From UKL13-2 sp044228625 (GTDB lineage Bacteria; Pseudomonadota; Gammaproteobacteria; Burkholderiales; Usitatibacteraceae), in the NCBI GenBank assembly GCA_044228625.1, contig JBGAUM010000001.1:42331-106330 (forward strand): 64,000 bases of DNA. The letters are read 5' to 3'. Below are positions 1 through 7,973 of this stretch, piece after piece. How positions within the stretch are numbered: position 1 is the stretch's first letter; each line of letters starts with the position of its first letter. The notes below the pieces were generated by a model that worked only from the letters and a program-made list of their open reading frames with translations, was not told the DNA's origin and made no database searches. A program made the translations under genes and the position numbers.

Positions 1-146
1 ATGCGCGCCTCCAGCGGCGTGCGCGACCAGGCCGCAAAGGCATGCCGCGCAACAAGAACCGCGCGATCGACGGCTGCCGCATCGGCTGCCGCCCCTTCCC
101 ACACCACGGCTTGGGTCACTGGATTCCTGGAGGCGAACGAGGCCAT
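1..146 (-). CDS. astD: Succinylglutamate semialdehyde dehydrogenase, N-terminal fragment
   Basis: Only the first 48 codons lie in the window. The ATG at 146 follows an AGGA-type ribosome site and starts 2 bases after the aruG stop. The visible peptide begins MASFASRNPVTQAVVWEG and continues through ADAAAVDRAVLVARHAFAAW, which resembles the N-terminal part of AstD/AruD (NPV...W.G..AD...V..A...AR.AF..W). AstD oxidises N-succinylglutamate semialdehyde to N-succinylglutamate with NAD(P)+ in the AST arginine pathway. Position after aruF-aruG matches the aruCFGD order of Pseudomonas. The start appears to lack about 15-20 residues that precede the NP motif in familiar AstD proteins; an upstream TTG in the same frame is possible. 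The catalytic part is outside the window. Confidence 0.82.
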   Translation of the reverse strand, partial: MASFASRNPVTQAVVWEGAAADAAAVDRAVLVARHAFAAWSRTPLEAR

Positions 147-148
147 GT

Positions 149-1195
149 TCAATCCTGCTTTCGATCTTTCGGTGACAGCGCCACGTGATGCGCCATCATT
201 CCCGTCTTGAGTCCCAAGGCCGCAGCGCACGAGGCTTGCAACATCAAGCCATCGTCGCGCGCCACCAACCGCCCCAACGAAAGCCGGTAATCGCCGAGCC
301 CTCCGGTGGCGATGAGCGACACGGGCGTGCCCTCGAACACGGCGTCCGCATCGTCGAGGATTGCCGCCACCGGGCCGTTGCGCGTGCAGCGCACGGCGTC
401 GATATCCGGCAAGTCGCATTCCACCGTGGGGCCGGCGTCGAAAATGTCGACGTGCTGATCAAAGCGGAAACCCTCTTCCTCCAGCAGTCGCCGCGCGGGA
501 CGCGTGTTCGGATGCGTTTCGCCGATCACTGCCTGCGCTTCCGGTGTGAGGAAGGAACTGTACAAGGGATGCTTGGGCATCAGTTCGGCCACGAAGGACT
601 TTTTGCCGATGCCGGTCAGGTAATCGGCCTGACCGAAGTCCATCGAAAAGAAATGCCGACCCAAACTCTCCCAGAATGGCGAGCGGCCCGATTCATCGGA
701 TACACCGCGCAATTCCGCGATGACGGTATTGGAAAAATGTTCGCGAAACTGCGCCATGAACAGGAAGCGCGACTTCGACAGCAATGCGCCGAGTTTGTCG
801 CGGCGATAAGCCGGGTCGAGATACAAGGAACACAATTCTGTTGCGCCCGTGTGGTCGTTGGATAGGAACAGCGTAGGCGTTTGGGTGAAGATGCCCAGCT
901 CGCGAGAGGCGTGTACGACAATGCCCACCCGGTAGGAATAAAACGGCTCACGCAGGCCCACCGCGCCCATGAGTGCACAAACACCGGCGACTCGCTGTGC
1001 AGCCCGATCCTCCAAGGCAAACATCCATTGCTGGTCCTCGCGCGGCAATTGCCCCGAAAAGGTCTTGACCGAGGCTTCCACCCGTCCGGCGATGAGCTCA
1101 CGGTTGTCTGGCAAAGTGGTCATCCCCACCCCCGCCGTCTTGGCGAGCGCAAGGATCGCATCCGTGTCCTCCGTGCGTACAGGGCGGATGATCAT
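149..1195 (-). CDS. aruG: Arginine N-succinyltransferase, second subunit (AruG-like)
   Basis: The 348-residue protein belongs to the AstA family, which transfers succinyl from succinyl-CoA to the alpha-amino group of arginine, the first AST step. Start ATG 1195 gives MIIRPVRTEDTDAILALA and overlaps the aruF stop by 4 bases (ATGA), so the pair is translationally coupled. Family features visible are FYSYRVGIVVHAS near residue 95, ELCSLYLDPAYR, RGVSDESGRSPFWESLGRHFF and FDAGPTVECD near the C-terminus. A longer reading frame extends upstream, but its extra residues are low-complexity and Arg-rich inside aruF, so I rejected that start. Two tandem AstA paralogues are the arrangement known from Pseudomonas, where AruF and AruG form a heteromer. 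Which paralogue is alpha or beta is inferred from order only. Confidence 0.93.
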   Translation of the reverse strand: MIIRPVRTEDTDAILALAKTAGVGMTTLPDNRELIAGRVEASVKTFSGQLPREDQQWMFALEDRAAQRVAGVCALMGAVGLREPFYSYRVGIVVHASRELGIFTQTPTLFLSNDHTGATELCSLYLDPAYRRDKLGALLSKSRFLFMAQFREHFSNTVIAELRGVSDESGRSPFWESLGRHFFSMDFGQADYLTGIGKKSFVAELMPKHPLYSSFLTPEAQAVIGETHPNTRPARRLLEEEGFRFDQHVDIFDAGPTVECDLPDIDAVRCTRNGPVAAILDDADAVFEGTPVSLIATGGLGDYRLSLGRLVARDDGLMLQASCAAALGLKTGMMAHHVALSPKDRKQD

Positions 1196-2232
1196 GCCTC
1201 GTCTCCCTCGCGCCGCTCGATTCTGAGTGGCACTACTCGCAATGCATCTCCCGGAGAGATCGCGAGTAGCGCAGGCAGTTGTGCGTCGCCCGCCGCTTGT
1301 ACGCCGTCGAGCGTCAAAGGCGCCAAGGTGGCGCGAAAGTTGGACAATGACGTGTTGGCGGCGATGTGTTCGGAGCAGCTGATTGCTTTGGAACCATTCC
1401 ATGTTGCGCGACGCTGGTGGCGGATGGTGGCCAGTGTTGACAGGCGCGCTTCGACTGTCGGTCCGCCGTCGAAAATGTCGATATAAATGTCCGGATCGAA
1501 TCCTTCATCCAGAAGGATCGAGAACGGCAATTCACCATCCGGATGCAGTTGGCCAATGGCCAGTTGCGCTGACGCGGGAAGGAGGGGCACGTAAATTGGA
1601 TATTGCGGCATCAACTCGGCGATGAATGTACGGCTCCGACCGCCGGACAGCCTCTCAGCCTGCGGATAGGCCATATTGAAGAATCGTCGGCCAACCGCTT
1701 CCCAAAATGGTGAGCGGCCTTCAACATCGCACACACCGGGGTTTTCGGCCGCAAGCTTGTCGGCAAATCGGCGGCGATGCTCGGCGATGAACAGGAGCCG
1801 CGCACGCGAAAGCAGTTGCGGCAAGTGGGTATCCGCCAACGAGGGATCGATGAAAAACGATGTCAGCAAAGAATAGCCCGTGAGGTCGTGGCATAGGTGC
1901 AGCGCGTGGATCTTGTTGCTGACCTTCAAGTCCTGAGAGGCATGAACGATGATCTCATTGCGGTAGGAATAAAACCGATCATGAAAGCCTGCGGACGCGG
2001 CGATGCCGCTGGTGCCCACCAATTCCCCGGTTTCGGTGTTTTCCAGCACGAAGAAATAGGTCTCCTCGCCCGGCACGTCGATCTCCACCGAAAACGATGC
2101 GATGGAGCGCTCGATCTTATCAACGAGCTTGGCGCGATCCGGCGGCAATGAAGTAATGCCGATCGCGCTCTGCGTGGCCATGCGCTCGATCTGAGGAAGA
2201 TCGGCATGGGCGGCGGGACGAAGAACGAACAT
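1192..2232 (-). CDS. aruF: Arginine N-succinyltransferase, first subunit (AruF-like)
   Basis: This 346-residue AstA-family protein is the paralogue of the following gene. It shows the same landmarks: FYSYRNEIIVHASQDLK, a STxxxxDPSLADTHLPQLLSRAR-like acyltransferase core, GRSPFWEAVGRRFFNM, and IDIFDGGPTVEARL near residue 255. It starts 9 bases after the astC stop and overlaps aruG by 4 bases. In Pseudomonas the two subunits together form arginine and ornithine succinyltransferase. It is cytoplasmic. Identity as an AstA-family enzyme is firm; assignment as AruF rests on its position as the first of the two copies. Confidence 0.93.
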   Translation of the reverse strand: MFVLRPAAHADLPQIERMATQSAIGITSLPPDRAKLVDKIERSIASFSVEIDVPGEETYFFVLENTETGELVGTSGIAASAGFHDRFYSYRNEIIVHASQDLKVSNKIHALHLCHDLTGYSLLTSFFIDPSLADTHLPQLLSRARLLFIAEHRRRFADKLAAENPGVCDVEGRSPFWEAVGRRFFNMAYPQAERLSGGRSRTFIAELMPQYPIYVPLLPASAQLAIGQLHPDGELPFSILLDEGFDPDIYIDIFDGGPTVEARLSTLATIRHQRRATWNGSKAISCSEHIAANTSLSNFRATLAPLTLDGVQAAGDAQLPALLAISPGDALRVVPLRIERREGDEA

Positions 2233-2241
2233 GCGTTGGCC

Positions 2242-3528
2242 CTATGCGGCCTTGGCCGCGGGGGCTGCCGCGCGCACGGTGGTGACGAATTTCTCGATCG
2301 CCACCGCAAAGCGCGCCATGCCCTCAACAATGTCGGCCTCCGAAATCAATAGCGACGGTGCAAAGCGCATCACATCGGGTCCGGCGATCAGTACCAGCAA
2401 GCCGGCCTCCTCGGCGCATTTGACCAAGTCCTTGCCTTTACCCGCAAATTCCGCCGCAAGTTGGCAGCCGATCAACAAGCCATCGCCGCGAATGGCGCTG
2501 AAGACGCCAAAGCGCTTGTTGAGCGCCTCGAATCCCTCCACAAACATCTTCCGCTTTGCGGCGACGCCGCTCAGTGTGGATTCGCGCAGGAGAATGTCCA
2601 GTACTGATTCCGCCACCGCACACGCAAGTGGATTGCCACCATACGTACTGCCATGCGCGCCAACGCCGAATGCCTTGGCCGCGGCGTTGGTGGTGAGCAT
2701 CGCGCCAATGGGAAATCCACCGCCCAGGCCCTTTGCGCTGGTCAGCACATCGGGAGTGACGCCGGTCTTCATGTATGCATACAGCGCACCCGTGCGTCCT
2801 GCACCGGACTGCACTTCATCGAAAATCAGCAGGGCCTTGTGTTGATCACACAGTTCGCGCAGGCGTTTCAGGAATGCAGGATCGGCCGGAGTCACGCCGC
2901 CTTCGCCCTGGATCGGCTCGACGATGACCGCACAGGTGCGCGGCGACATGGCCTTTTCGGCAGCCCCAATGTCGTTGTACGGCAGGTGACGGATGTCTTG
3001 CGGTAGCGGACCGAAGCCCTCCGTGTATTTGGCCTGGCCACCGGCTGTGACCGTGAACAAGGTGCGCCCGTGAAAAGCGTTGTCGAAGGCAATGATCTCG
3101 GTCTTGTCGAAATCCTGGAGCTTGTCTTTGCCGTGGGCGGCAACAAAGGCATCGTAGGCCACCTTGCGCGCGAGTTTCAATGCCGCTTCGTTGGCCTCGG
3201 CCCCGGAGTTGCAAAAAAACACGCGATCGGCAAACGTGTTGTCCACCAGTTTCTTCGCCAGTCGGATCGCGGGTTCGTTGGTGAGCACGTTGGCCACGTG
3301 CCAGAGTTGATTGGCCTGATGCGTCAACGCGGCGATGACTTCAGGATGCGTATGGCCTACGGCGGACACCGCGATGCCTCCTGCAAAATCGACGTACTCT
3401 TTGCCCGATTGATCCCACACGCGCGCGCCGTGGCCGCGCACAGGAATAAACGCACCGGGGGCGTAATTGGGCACCATCACTTCATCGAACGTGGCGCGGG
3501 TGACAGGGGGGTGGGCGGTGGTGTTCAT
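2242..3528 (-). CDS. astC: Succinylornithine / acetylornithine transaminase
   Basis: The 428-residue class III PLP-dependent aminotransferase converts N2-succinylornithine plus 2-oxoglutarate to succinylglutamate semialdehyde and glutamate; homologues also serve as acetylornithine transaminase in arginine synthesis. Visible family motifs are FCNSGAEANEAALKLAR near residue 108, FHGRT, VEPIQGEGGV, IFDEVQSGAGRTG and the PLP lysine in TSAKGLGGGFPIGAM. The ATG at 3528 has a GAGGA ribosome site 8 bases upstream. It opens the aruC-F-G-D run and is preceded by a 104-bp gap holding a candidate ArgR operator. Dual biosynthetic and catabolic use, as reported for AruC, is possible; context favours catabolism. 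Confidence 0.93.
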   Translation of the reverse strand: MNTTAHPPVTRATFDEVMVPNYAPGAFIPVRGHGARVWDQSGKEYVDFAGGIAVSAVGHTHPEVIAALTHQANQLWHVANVLTNEPAIRLAKKLVDNTFADRVFFCNSGAEANEAALKLARKVAYDAFVAAHGKDKLQDFDKTEIIAFDNAFHGRTLFTVTAGGQAKYTEGFGPLPQDIRHLPYNDIGAAEKAMSPRTCAVIVEPIQGEGGVTPADPAFLKRLRELCDQHKALLIFDEVQSGAGRTGALYAYMKTGVTPDVLTSAKGLGGGFPIGAMLTTNAAAKAFGVGAHGSTYGGNPLACAVAESVLDILLRESTLSGVAAKRKMFVEGFEALNKRFGVFSAIRGDGLLIGCQLAAEFAGKGKDLVKCAEEAGLLVLIAGPDVMRFAPSLLISEADIVEGMARFAVAIEKFVTTVRAAAPAAKAA

Positions 3529-3591
3529 GGAAATGTCCTCGGACCGGTGGTGCCTTGAAAGGTGGGCTATTTTAGGTGGGGAATGCCGTGC

Positions 3592-3633
3592 GCGGCTATC
3601 GAAAAAGCGACTGCGAGTTCAGTCATCGTGCCT
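3592..3633 (-). promoter_or_regulatory. Candidate ArgR (AraC-type) operator before astC
   Basis: Read on the minus strand, two tandem 21-base half-sites fit the Pseudomonas ArgR pattern TGTCGC-N8-AA-N5. The first is AGGCAC-N8-AA-CTCGC and the second AGTCGC-N8-TA-GCCGC. The core AACTCGC followed by AGTCGC is almost identical to AACTCGC followed by TGTCGC at 10083-10095. It sits 64-105 bases upstream of the astC start and overlaps the argR stop codon. The match is imperfect, so this is a moderate call. Confidence 0.5.
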
Positions 3634-4652
3634 CATTTTGTCTCTTTGCCGCCGCCAAACATGCGCCGGCTGCGCTCTTCGCGCGGTGTGATACCGAAGT
3701 GTGCGCGATAGGCGCTGGAGAAATGCGGACCGGACGAAAACCCGCACGCCAATCCCACTTGCAGGATTGATTGACTGGTTTCCCGCAACAGTTGGCGTGC
3801 GCGATTGAGGCGCATCTCCAGATAGTAACGCGACGGCAGGCTATTGAGATGCTGCTTGAACAGGCGCTCCAGTTGACGACGCGACACGCCTGCCAGCCGG
3901 GCGATTTCCTCGGCCGGAAGCGGCTCCTCAAAGTTGGCCTCCATCAATTTCACTGCCTCTGTGAGCTTCGGCTGCCCGCCGCCAATGCGCGCGGCCAACG
4001 GCACGCGTTGCCGGTCACCTGGACCCCGCACGCGTTCGACACCGAGTTGATCGAGCAAGTCCGCTGAACTCTCCGTGCCGAGCGATCGCGTGAGTAACGC
4101 GACCAATGCCTCCATCGCGGCGGGACCTCCGGCAGCGGTCAAGCGCGCGCGGTCGAGCTCGAACACGTTCGCCGATCCGATGATTTTCGGAAAACGCTCG
4201 GTCAGCATGCCGGTATAGGGCCAGTGAATTGTCGCCCGATGCTGATCCAACACGCCTGCGCGCGCCAGAAGCCACGCGCCGGTGCCAAAGCCACCCAGGA
4301 CGGTGCCGCGCGCCGCCTCGCGTTGCAGGAGGGCAATCAGCGCGTCGTGACCGGATTCAGGCAACGGCGAATCGGCTAACACGATGAGTGCTTCAAATGC
4401 CGGCAACGCACTGTCCAAGGGTTGAGCCGCGAATTCCAGGCCGCCAACCGACTTGACTCTTGGTCCATCGGCGAGCAATAGCGTGGTGATCGGCAAGCCT
4501 TCTGAGACCTCGTTACAGGCCTCGATGACGCTGTGCGCTGCACCGAGCGCACCAAGCGAAAAGCGCGGCAGCAGGACGAAGGCGATGCAGCGCGGGGTGG
4601 AAGAGGGTGTCGCGTCGGCGGGGGGGCTCACAGTGGGGATCGGCGCTCCCAT
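3633..4652 (-). CDS. argR: ArgR, AraC-family arginine-responsive regulator
   Basis: The 339-residue protein has an N-terminal DJ-1/PfpI (GATase1-like) domain of about residues 20-200 and a C-terminal AraC double helix-turn-helix of about 229-331. The first helix-turn-helix carries LAGVSRRQLERLFKQHL and the second QVGLACGFSSGPHFSSAYRAHFG. The GATase-like nucleophile elbow reads GGFGTGAWLLARAGVL, without the catalytic cysteine, as expected for a ligand-sensing domain. In Pseudomonas a protein of this architecture, encoded last in aotJQMOP-argR, senses arginine and activates aot and aru genes. Here it is in exactly that position, 21 bases after aotP and before astC. This is unrelated to the E. 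coli ArgR repressor. Three matching operators lie in the window. Confidence 0.9.
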   Translation of the reverse strand: MGAPIPTVSPPADATPSSTPRCIAFVLLPRFSLGALGAAHSVIEACNEVSEGLPITTLLLADGPRVKSVGGLEFAAQPLDSALPAFEALIVLADSPLPESGHDALIALLQREAARGTVLGGFGTGAWLLARAGVLDQHRATIHWPYTGMLTERFPKIIGSANVFELDRARLTAAGGPAAMEALVALLTRSLGTESSADLLDQLGVERVRGPGDRQRVPLAARIGGGQPKLTEAVKLMEANFEEPLPAEEIARLAGVSRRQLERLFKQHLNSLPSRYYLEMRLNRARQLLRETSQSILQVGLACGFSSGPHFSSAYRAHFGITPREERSRRMFGGGKETK

Positions 4653-4673
4653 TGGCCGGGCAGGTCAAAACGC

Positions 4674-5444
4674 TTATTTTAGGCTTCCGCTGAGGAATCG
4701 GGCGAGCCGTTCGCTTTGCGGGCGCGCCAGTACCTCGCGCGGTTCGCCTTGCTCCTCGATCAGGCCTTGATGCAGGAACACCACGTGGTTCGACACTTCG
4801 CGCGCGAACCCCATTTCGTGCGTGACCACAATCATGGTGCGACCCTCGGCGGCAATCTCACGCATGACTTTCAATACCTCCCCGACCAGTTCCGGATCGA
4901 GGGCGGAGGTGGGCTCGTCGAAGAGCATCACCGCCGGTTCCATGGCGAGTGCGCGGGCAATGGCGACACGCTGCTGTTCGCCGCCGGACAAGTGTGCGGG
5001 GTAGGCCTCGCACCGGTGCGCAACGCCGACGCGTTCGAGGTAATTCATCGCGCGCGCCTCGGCCTCGGCGCGATCCACCTTGAGTACCCGCATCGGCGCC
5101 TCGATCACGTTTTGCAGCACCGTCATGTGCGACCAGAGGTTGAATTGCTGGAACACCATCGACAACCGCGCGCGGAACGACGCCAGTTGCCGCGCATCCA
5201 GCGCCGTGAGCGAGCCATCGCGGTCGCGCTTCAATTGTAGTGTTTCGCCAGCCAATTCGATGCGGCCTTCGTGCGGTTGCTCCAACAGATTGATGCATCG
5301 AAGCCACGTACTCTTGCCCGAGCCGCTGGATCCGATCACGCTGATGACGTCGCCTGCGCGAGCGGTGAGCGAGACGCCCTTCAATACGTCGCGGGTGCCA
5401 AAGCGTTTGCGGATGTTGTCGACAACGAGTTGCGAAGCGCTCAT
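4674..5444 (-). CDS. aotP: Arginine/ornithine ABC transporter ATP-binding protein
   Basis: The 256-residue polar-amino-acid ABC ATPase (HisP/AotP family) powers uptake with the AotQ-AotM permease pair. Walker A is GSSGSGKST near residue 37, the Q-loop lies in MVFQQFNLWSHMTV, the signature is LSGGEQQRVAIARAL, Walker B is VMLFDEPTSALDPE, and the switch histidine lies in VVTHEMGFA. Length and motifs are normal. It starts 5 bases after the aotO stop and precedes argR. Substrate is inferred from gene order and neighbours, since HisP, ArtP and AotP cannot be separated by motif alone. Confidence 0.92.
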   Translation of the reverse strand: MSASQLVVDNIRKRFGTRDVLKGVSLTARAGDVISVIGSSGSGKSTWLRCINLLEQPHEGRIELAGETLQLKRDRDGSLTALDARQLASFRARLSMVFQQFNLWSHMTVLQNVIEAPMRVLKVDRAEAEARAMNYLERVGVAHRCEAYPAHLSGGEQQRVAIARALAMEPAVMLFDEPTSALDPELVGEVLKVMREIAAEGRTMIVVTHEMGFAREVSNHVVFLHQGLIEEQGEPREVLARPQSERLARFLSGSLK

Positions 5445-5449
5445 CGTGC

Positions 5450-6565
5450 CTACTCACTCAACAGCTTGCCGGTTCGAAATGCCTTGGCCCCGGCGATCTT
5501 GGCCAGGCGCATTCCCGCGTAAGCGAAACGGCGGTTTTCACGGGCATACAGGATCCCTTCTGTCGTGGCGCGCAATGTCGTCGCGCTCCCGGTCAGCGGG
5601 TCGATGACGTCGGCGACCGCATCGCCCACGCGCAGGTGTTGACCCAGCGAAGCAAGGAAGGTGACCACACCGGAGTGCGGCGCGGCGATGGGTTCCGAGC
5701 CTGCCAGCGGTGTGGGGGGTGCGGGCAGGGCAGGCAGCGCGGGCACATCGATGGTGATCAGGCCCTGGTGCGCGAGATAAGCCACGATGGCGTCCGCATC
5801 TTTCGCGGCCAGCGCATGATCCACATCCGTGTTGCCGCGCAATTCAATGGTGACCGACGCGCAGCCCATCGGGATAGGATGTGCCGGGAAACGTTCGCGC
5901 AACTGCCACCAGGTGCGGGAGCAGGCCTCGTCGAAGGGGTAGTCACCGCTGGTGGTTTCCAGCAATGAGGCCACCGCGCCGAGATAGCGCGCCAGGGGGT
6001 CCACCCGCTCCCACACCGGCGTGGCGGTATACAAATGCATCAACGCTTCACTGTCGCAATGCAGATCAAGCGCGATGTCCGCATCGGCCGCCAGCGTGAG
6101 CAACGTCTTGCGAAGGCTCTCCAGTTCGCTGACGGCGTGCACTTCGCTGGCTGCTTCAACCAGTGCGCGGCGGATCAACGCGGTGTTCTCGCCTTCGCTT
6201 GCGGAAAGTTTCGACTCGATCTTTCCTGCGACCGCCGCTGCCAAGTCCGGATAGTGCCGGTTGAAATTGTCACCGTTGCGCAGTTCAAAGCGGCCAATGT
6301 GACTATGGTCGATCCACTGTGCGAGACCGATGGGATTGGCCACCGGCACCAGCACGATTTCGGCATTGAGCTTGCCTTCGGATTCAAGGGCTGCGAGCCG
6401 TTCGCGCAACTTGGTGGCGACCAGCAGGCCCGGCGCTTCGTCGGCGTGCAGCGCAGCCTGAATGTAAGCCTTGCGGCCGCGATCAGTTGGTCCAAAGTGC
6501 AAGCTGACGACTTCGCGCTGGGTGCCAACGGTACTGCAGGCGAGTGGGTGGCGGGTTGTTTTCAT
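5450..6565 (-). CDS. aotO: AotO-like zinc hydrolase of the AstE/aspartoacylase family; candidate beta-Asp-Arg dipeptidase
   Basis: The 371-residue protein (ATG 6565 chosen; an in-frame ATG at 6577 adds four residues) belongs to the M14-like succinylglutamate desuccinylase/aspartoacylase family. Zinc ligands are visible as H40 and E43 in LHADE and H169 in LDLHCD. R103 lies in NFNRHYP, and the probable catalytic glutamate is E241 in VTIELRG. A C-terminal beta-rich domain carries a lipoyl-like APHSGVVTFLASLGQHLRVGD segment. In Pseudomonas aotO sits inside the arginine importer operon and is not needed for transport. The family cleaves N-succinyl or N-acetyl amides. Beta-Asp-Arg is chemically an amino-succinyl amide on the arginine alpha-amine, and a zinc hydrolase of this type has, as far as I recall, been reported to split it (CphZ). 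That role is an inference here. Confidence 0.85.
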   Translation of the reverse strand: MKTTRHPLACSTVGTQREVVSLHFGPTDRGRKAYIQAALHADEAPGLLVATKLRERLAALESEGKLNAEIVLVPVANPIGLAQWIDHSHIGRFELRNGDNFNRHYPDLAAAVAGKIESKLSASEGENTALIRRALVEAASEVHAVSELESLRKTLLTLAADADIALDLHCDSEALMHLYTATPVWERVDPLARYLGAVASLLETTSGDYPFDEACSRTWWQLRERFPAHPIPMGCASVTIELRGNTDVDHALAAKDADAIVAYLAHQGLITIDVPALPALPAPPTPLAGSEPIAAPHSGVVTFLASLGQHLRVGDAVADVIDPLTGSATTLRATTEGILYARENRRFAYAGMRLAKIAGAKAFRTGKLLSE

Positions 6566-6590
6566 GGCGTCGATCAATCGTTTCGGTCAA

Positions 6591-7286
6591 TCATGGGGCA
6601 GGCCGGGCGGCCACGTGCTTCAACCAACGCGCTTCCGCGCGGCGGAACACGTGGACCAGGACCAAGGTCAGGCCAAGGTAGATCAGGCCTGCGGTGACAT
6701 AGGCTTCGAAAGGCAGATAGGTCCGCGAATATACGTCGCGTGCGGCGCCGGTCAAATCCACAAGCGTCACCAGGCTGGCGAGTGAGGTTGCGTGCATCAT
6801 CATGATGACTTCGTTTGAGTACGCCGGCAATGCGCGCTTGAGCGCGGAGGGCAGCACAATGCACAGGAAGGACTGCGCGCCCGACAAGCCCAGGCTTCTT
6901 GCTGCTTCAATTTCGCCCGCAGGAGTGGCACGAATCGCACCGGCCAGGATTTCGGCTGTGTATGCGGCGGTATTGAGCGCCAAGGCCAGCAACGCGCAGA
7001 ACCAGGCCGATTGCAAGCCGATCCAGAGCACGCTTTCGCGCACTCCATCGAACTGCGCAAGCCCGTAGTAAATGACAAACAATTGCACCAGCATCGGTGT
7101 GCCGCGAATGACGAACGTGTAGGCCGCCACGGGCCAGGCTAACCAGGCAGTCAATGAGGCGCGCGCTACGCCCAAAGGCATTGCGAGCACCAAGCCAAGA
7201 GCCAATGCCGCAACGAGAAGTTGCAGCGTGGTCGCCAAACCGCTGGCGTACAACGGCGCGGCCTCGATCAGGGATGCGAAATCCAT
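6591..7286 (-). CDS. aotM: Arginine/ornithine ABC transporter permease AotM
   Basis: The 231-residue HisM-type permease has five or so membrane segments (for example TTLQLLVAALALGLVLAMPL, and VAAYTFVIRGTPMLVQLFVIYYGL). The EAA loop that docks the ATPase reads EIEAARSLGLSGAQSFLCIVLP near residue 140. It begins directly after the aotQ stop (7287) with no gap, and is followed 25 bases later by aotO. It should pair with AotQ in the inner membrane to import the amino acid delivered by the binding protein. Substrate assignment is by operon context. Confidence 0.9.
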   Translation of the reverse strand: MDFASLIEAAPLYASGLATTLQLLVAALALGLVLAMPLGVARASLTAWLAWPVAAYTFVIRGTPMLVQLFVIYYGLAQFDGVRESVLWIGLQSAWFCALLALALNTAAYTAEILAGAIRATPAGEIEAARSLGLSGAQSFLCIVLPSALKRALPAYSNEVIMMMHATSLASLVTLVDLTGAARDVYSRTYLPFEAYVTAGLIYLGLTLVLVHVFRRAEARWLKHVAARPAP

Positions 7287-7973
7287 CTACGCCGGGTTCC
7301 CGGCGCCAATGGACACGCGCCGCTCCAGCGCCCTCAGGCCCAACAGCGACACGCTGGTGATGGTGAGATAAATCGCACCAGCGGCCGTGTAAAACGTGAA
7401 TGGGTCCTGTGTGGTGCCCGCTGCAGAACCGGCGCGATGCATCATGTCGGTCAAGCCGATCACCGAGACCAGCGCGGTGGACTTCACCAGTACCAACCAG
7501 TTGTTGGTGAAGCCGGGCAGGGCGAAACGGATCATTTGCGGAAACGTGATGCGCCACGCGACTTGAAGTGTCGGCATTCCGTAGGCAAGACCGGCTTCGC
7601 GCTGGCCCGGGGGGATCGCAAGCAGCGCGCCACGAAACGTTTCGGTCAGGTAGGCCCCAAAGATCAGCCCCAAGGCAAGGCATCCGGCGACAAACGGGCT
7701 CAGGTCCGCGTGGCCCCATCCCAATGCGGCAAACACCTTGTCGATGGCCCACTTGCCGCCGAAAAAGACAAGTAACATCAACACCAGGTCCGGCACGCCG
7801 CGAATCAGGGTCGTGTAGGCGTCCGCCGCGTGGCGCGCCCAGGGAGCACGCGACAATTTGGCCACTGCGCCGATCAATCCGAGTCCAACCGCAATGGTCA
7901 GCGACACGAGGCCGACGCCGAGCGTGACCAGCGTACCATCGAGCAGGCTGGGGAGGTACCCTTGCAGCATCAT
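7287..7973 (-). CDS. aotQ: Arginine/ornithine ABC transporter permease AotQ
   Basis: The 228-residue HisQ-type inner-membrane permease has the family motif YTTLIRGVPDLVLMLLVFFGG and the EAA loop GQREAGLAYGMPTLQVAWRITFPQ. It overlaps the end of the binding-protein gene by 4 bases (ATGA at 7970-7973), so the two are translationally coupled. It is a little shorter than its partner AotM and lacks any odd insertion. Together they form the heterodimeric channel. Confidence 0.9.
   Translation of the reverse strand: MMLQGYLPSLLDGTLVTLGVGLVSLTIAVGLGLIGAVAKLSRAPWARHAADAYTTLIRGVPDLVLMLLVFFGGKWAIDKVFAALGWGHADLSPFVAGCLALGLIFGAYLTETFRGALLAIPPGQREAGLAYGMPTLQVAWRITFPQMIRFALPGFTNNWLVLVKSTALVSVIGLTDMMHRAGSAAGTTQDPFTFYTAAGAIYLTITSVSLLGLRALERRVSIGAGNPA

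Noticed and set aside
149..1402. Longer aruG start at 1402
   Set aside because: The extra 69 residues lie inside aruF, are Arg/Thr-rich, and the ATGA overlap at 1192-1195 gives the family-typical start MIIRPVRTED.
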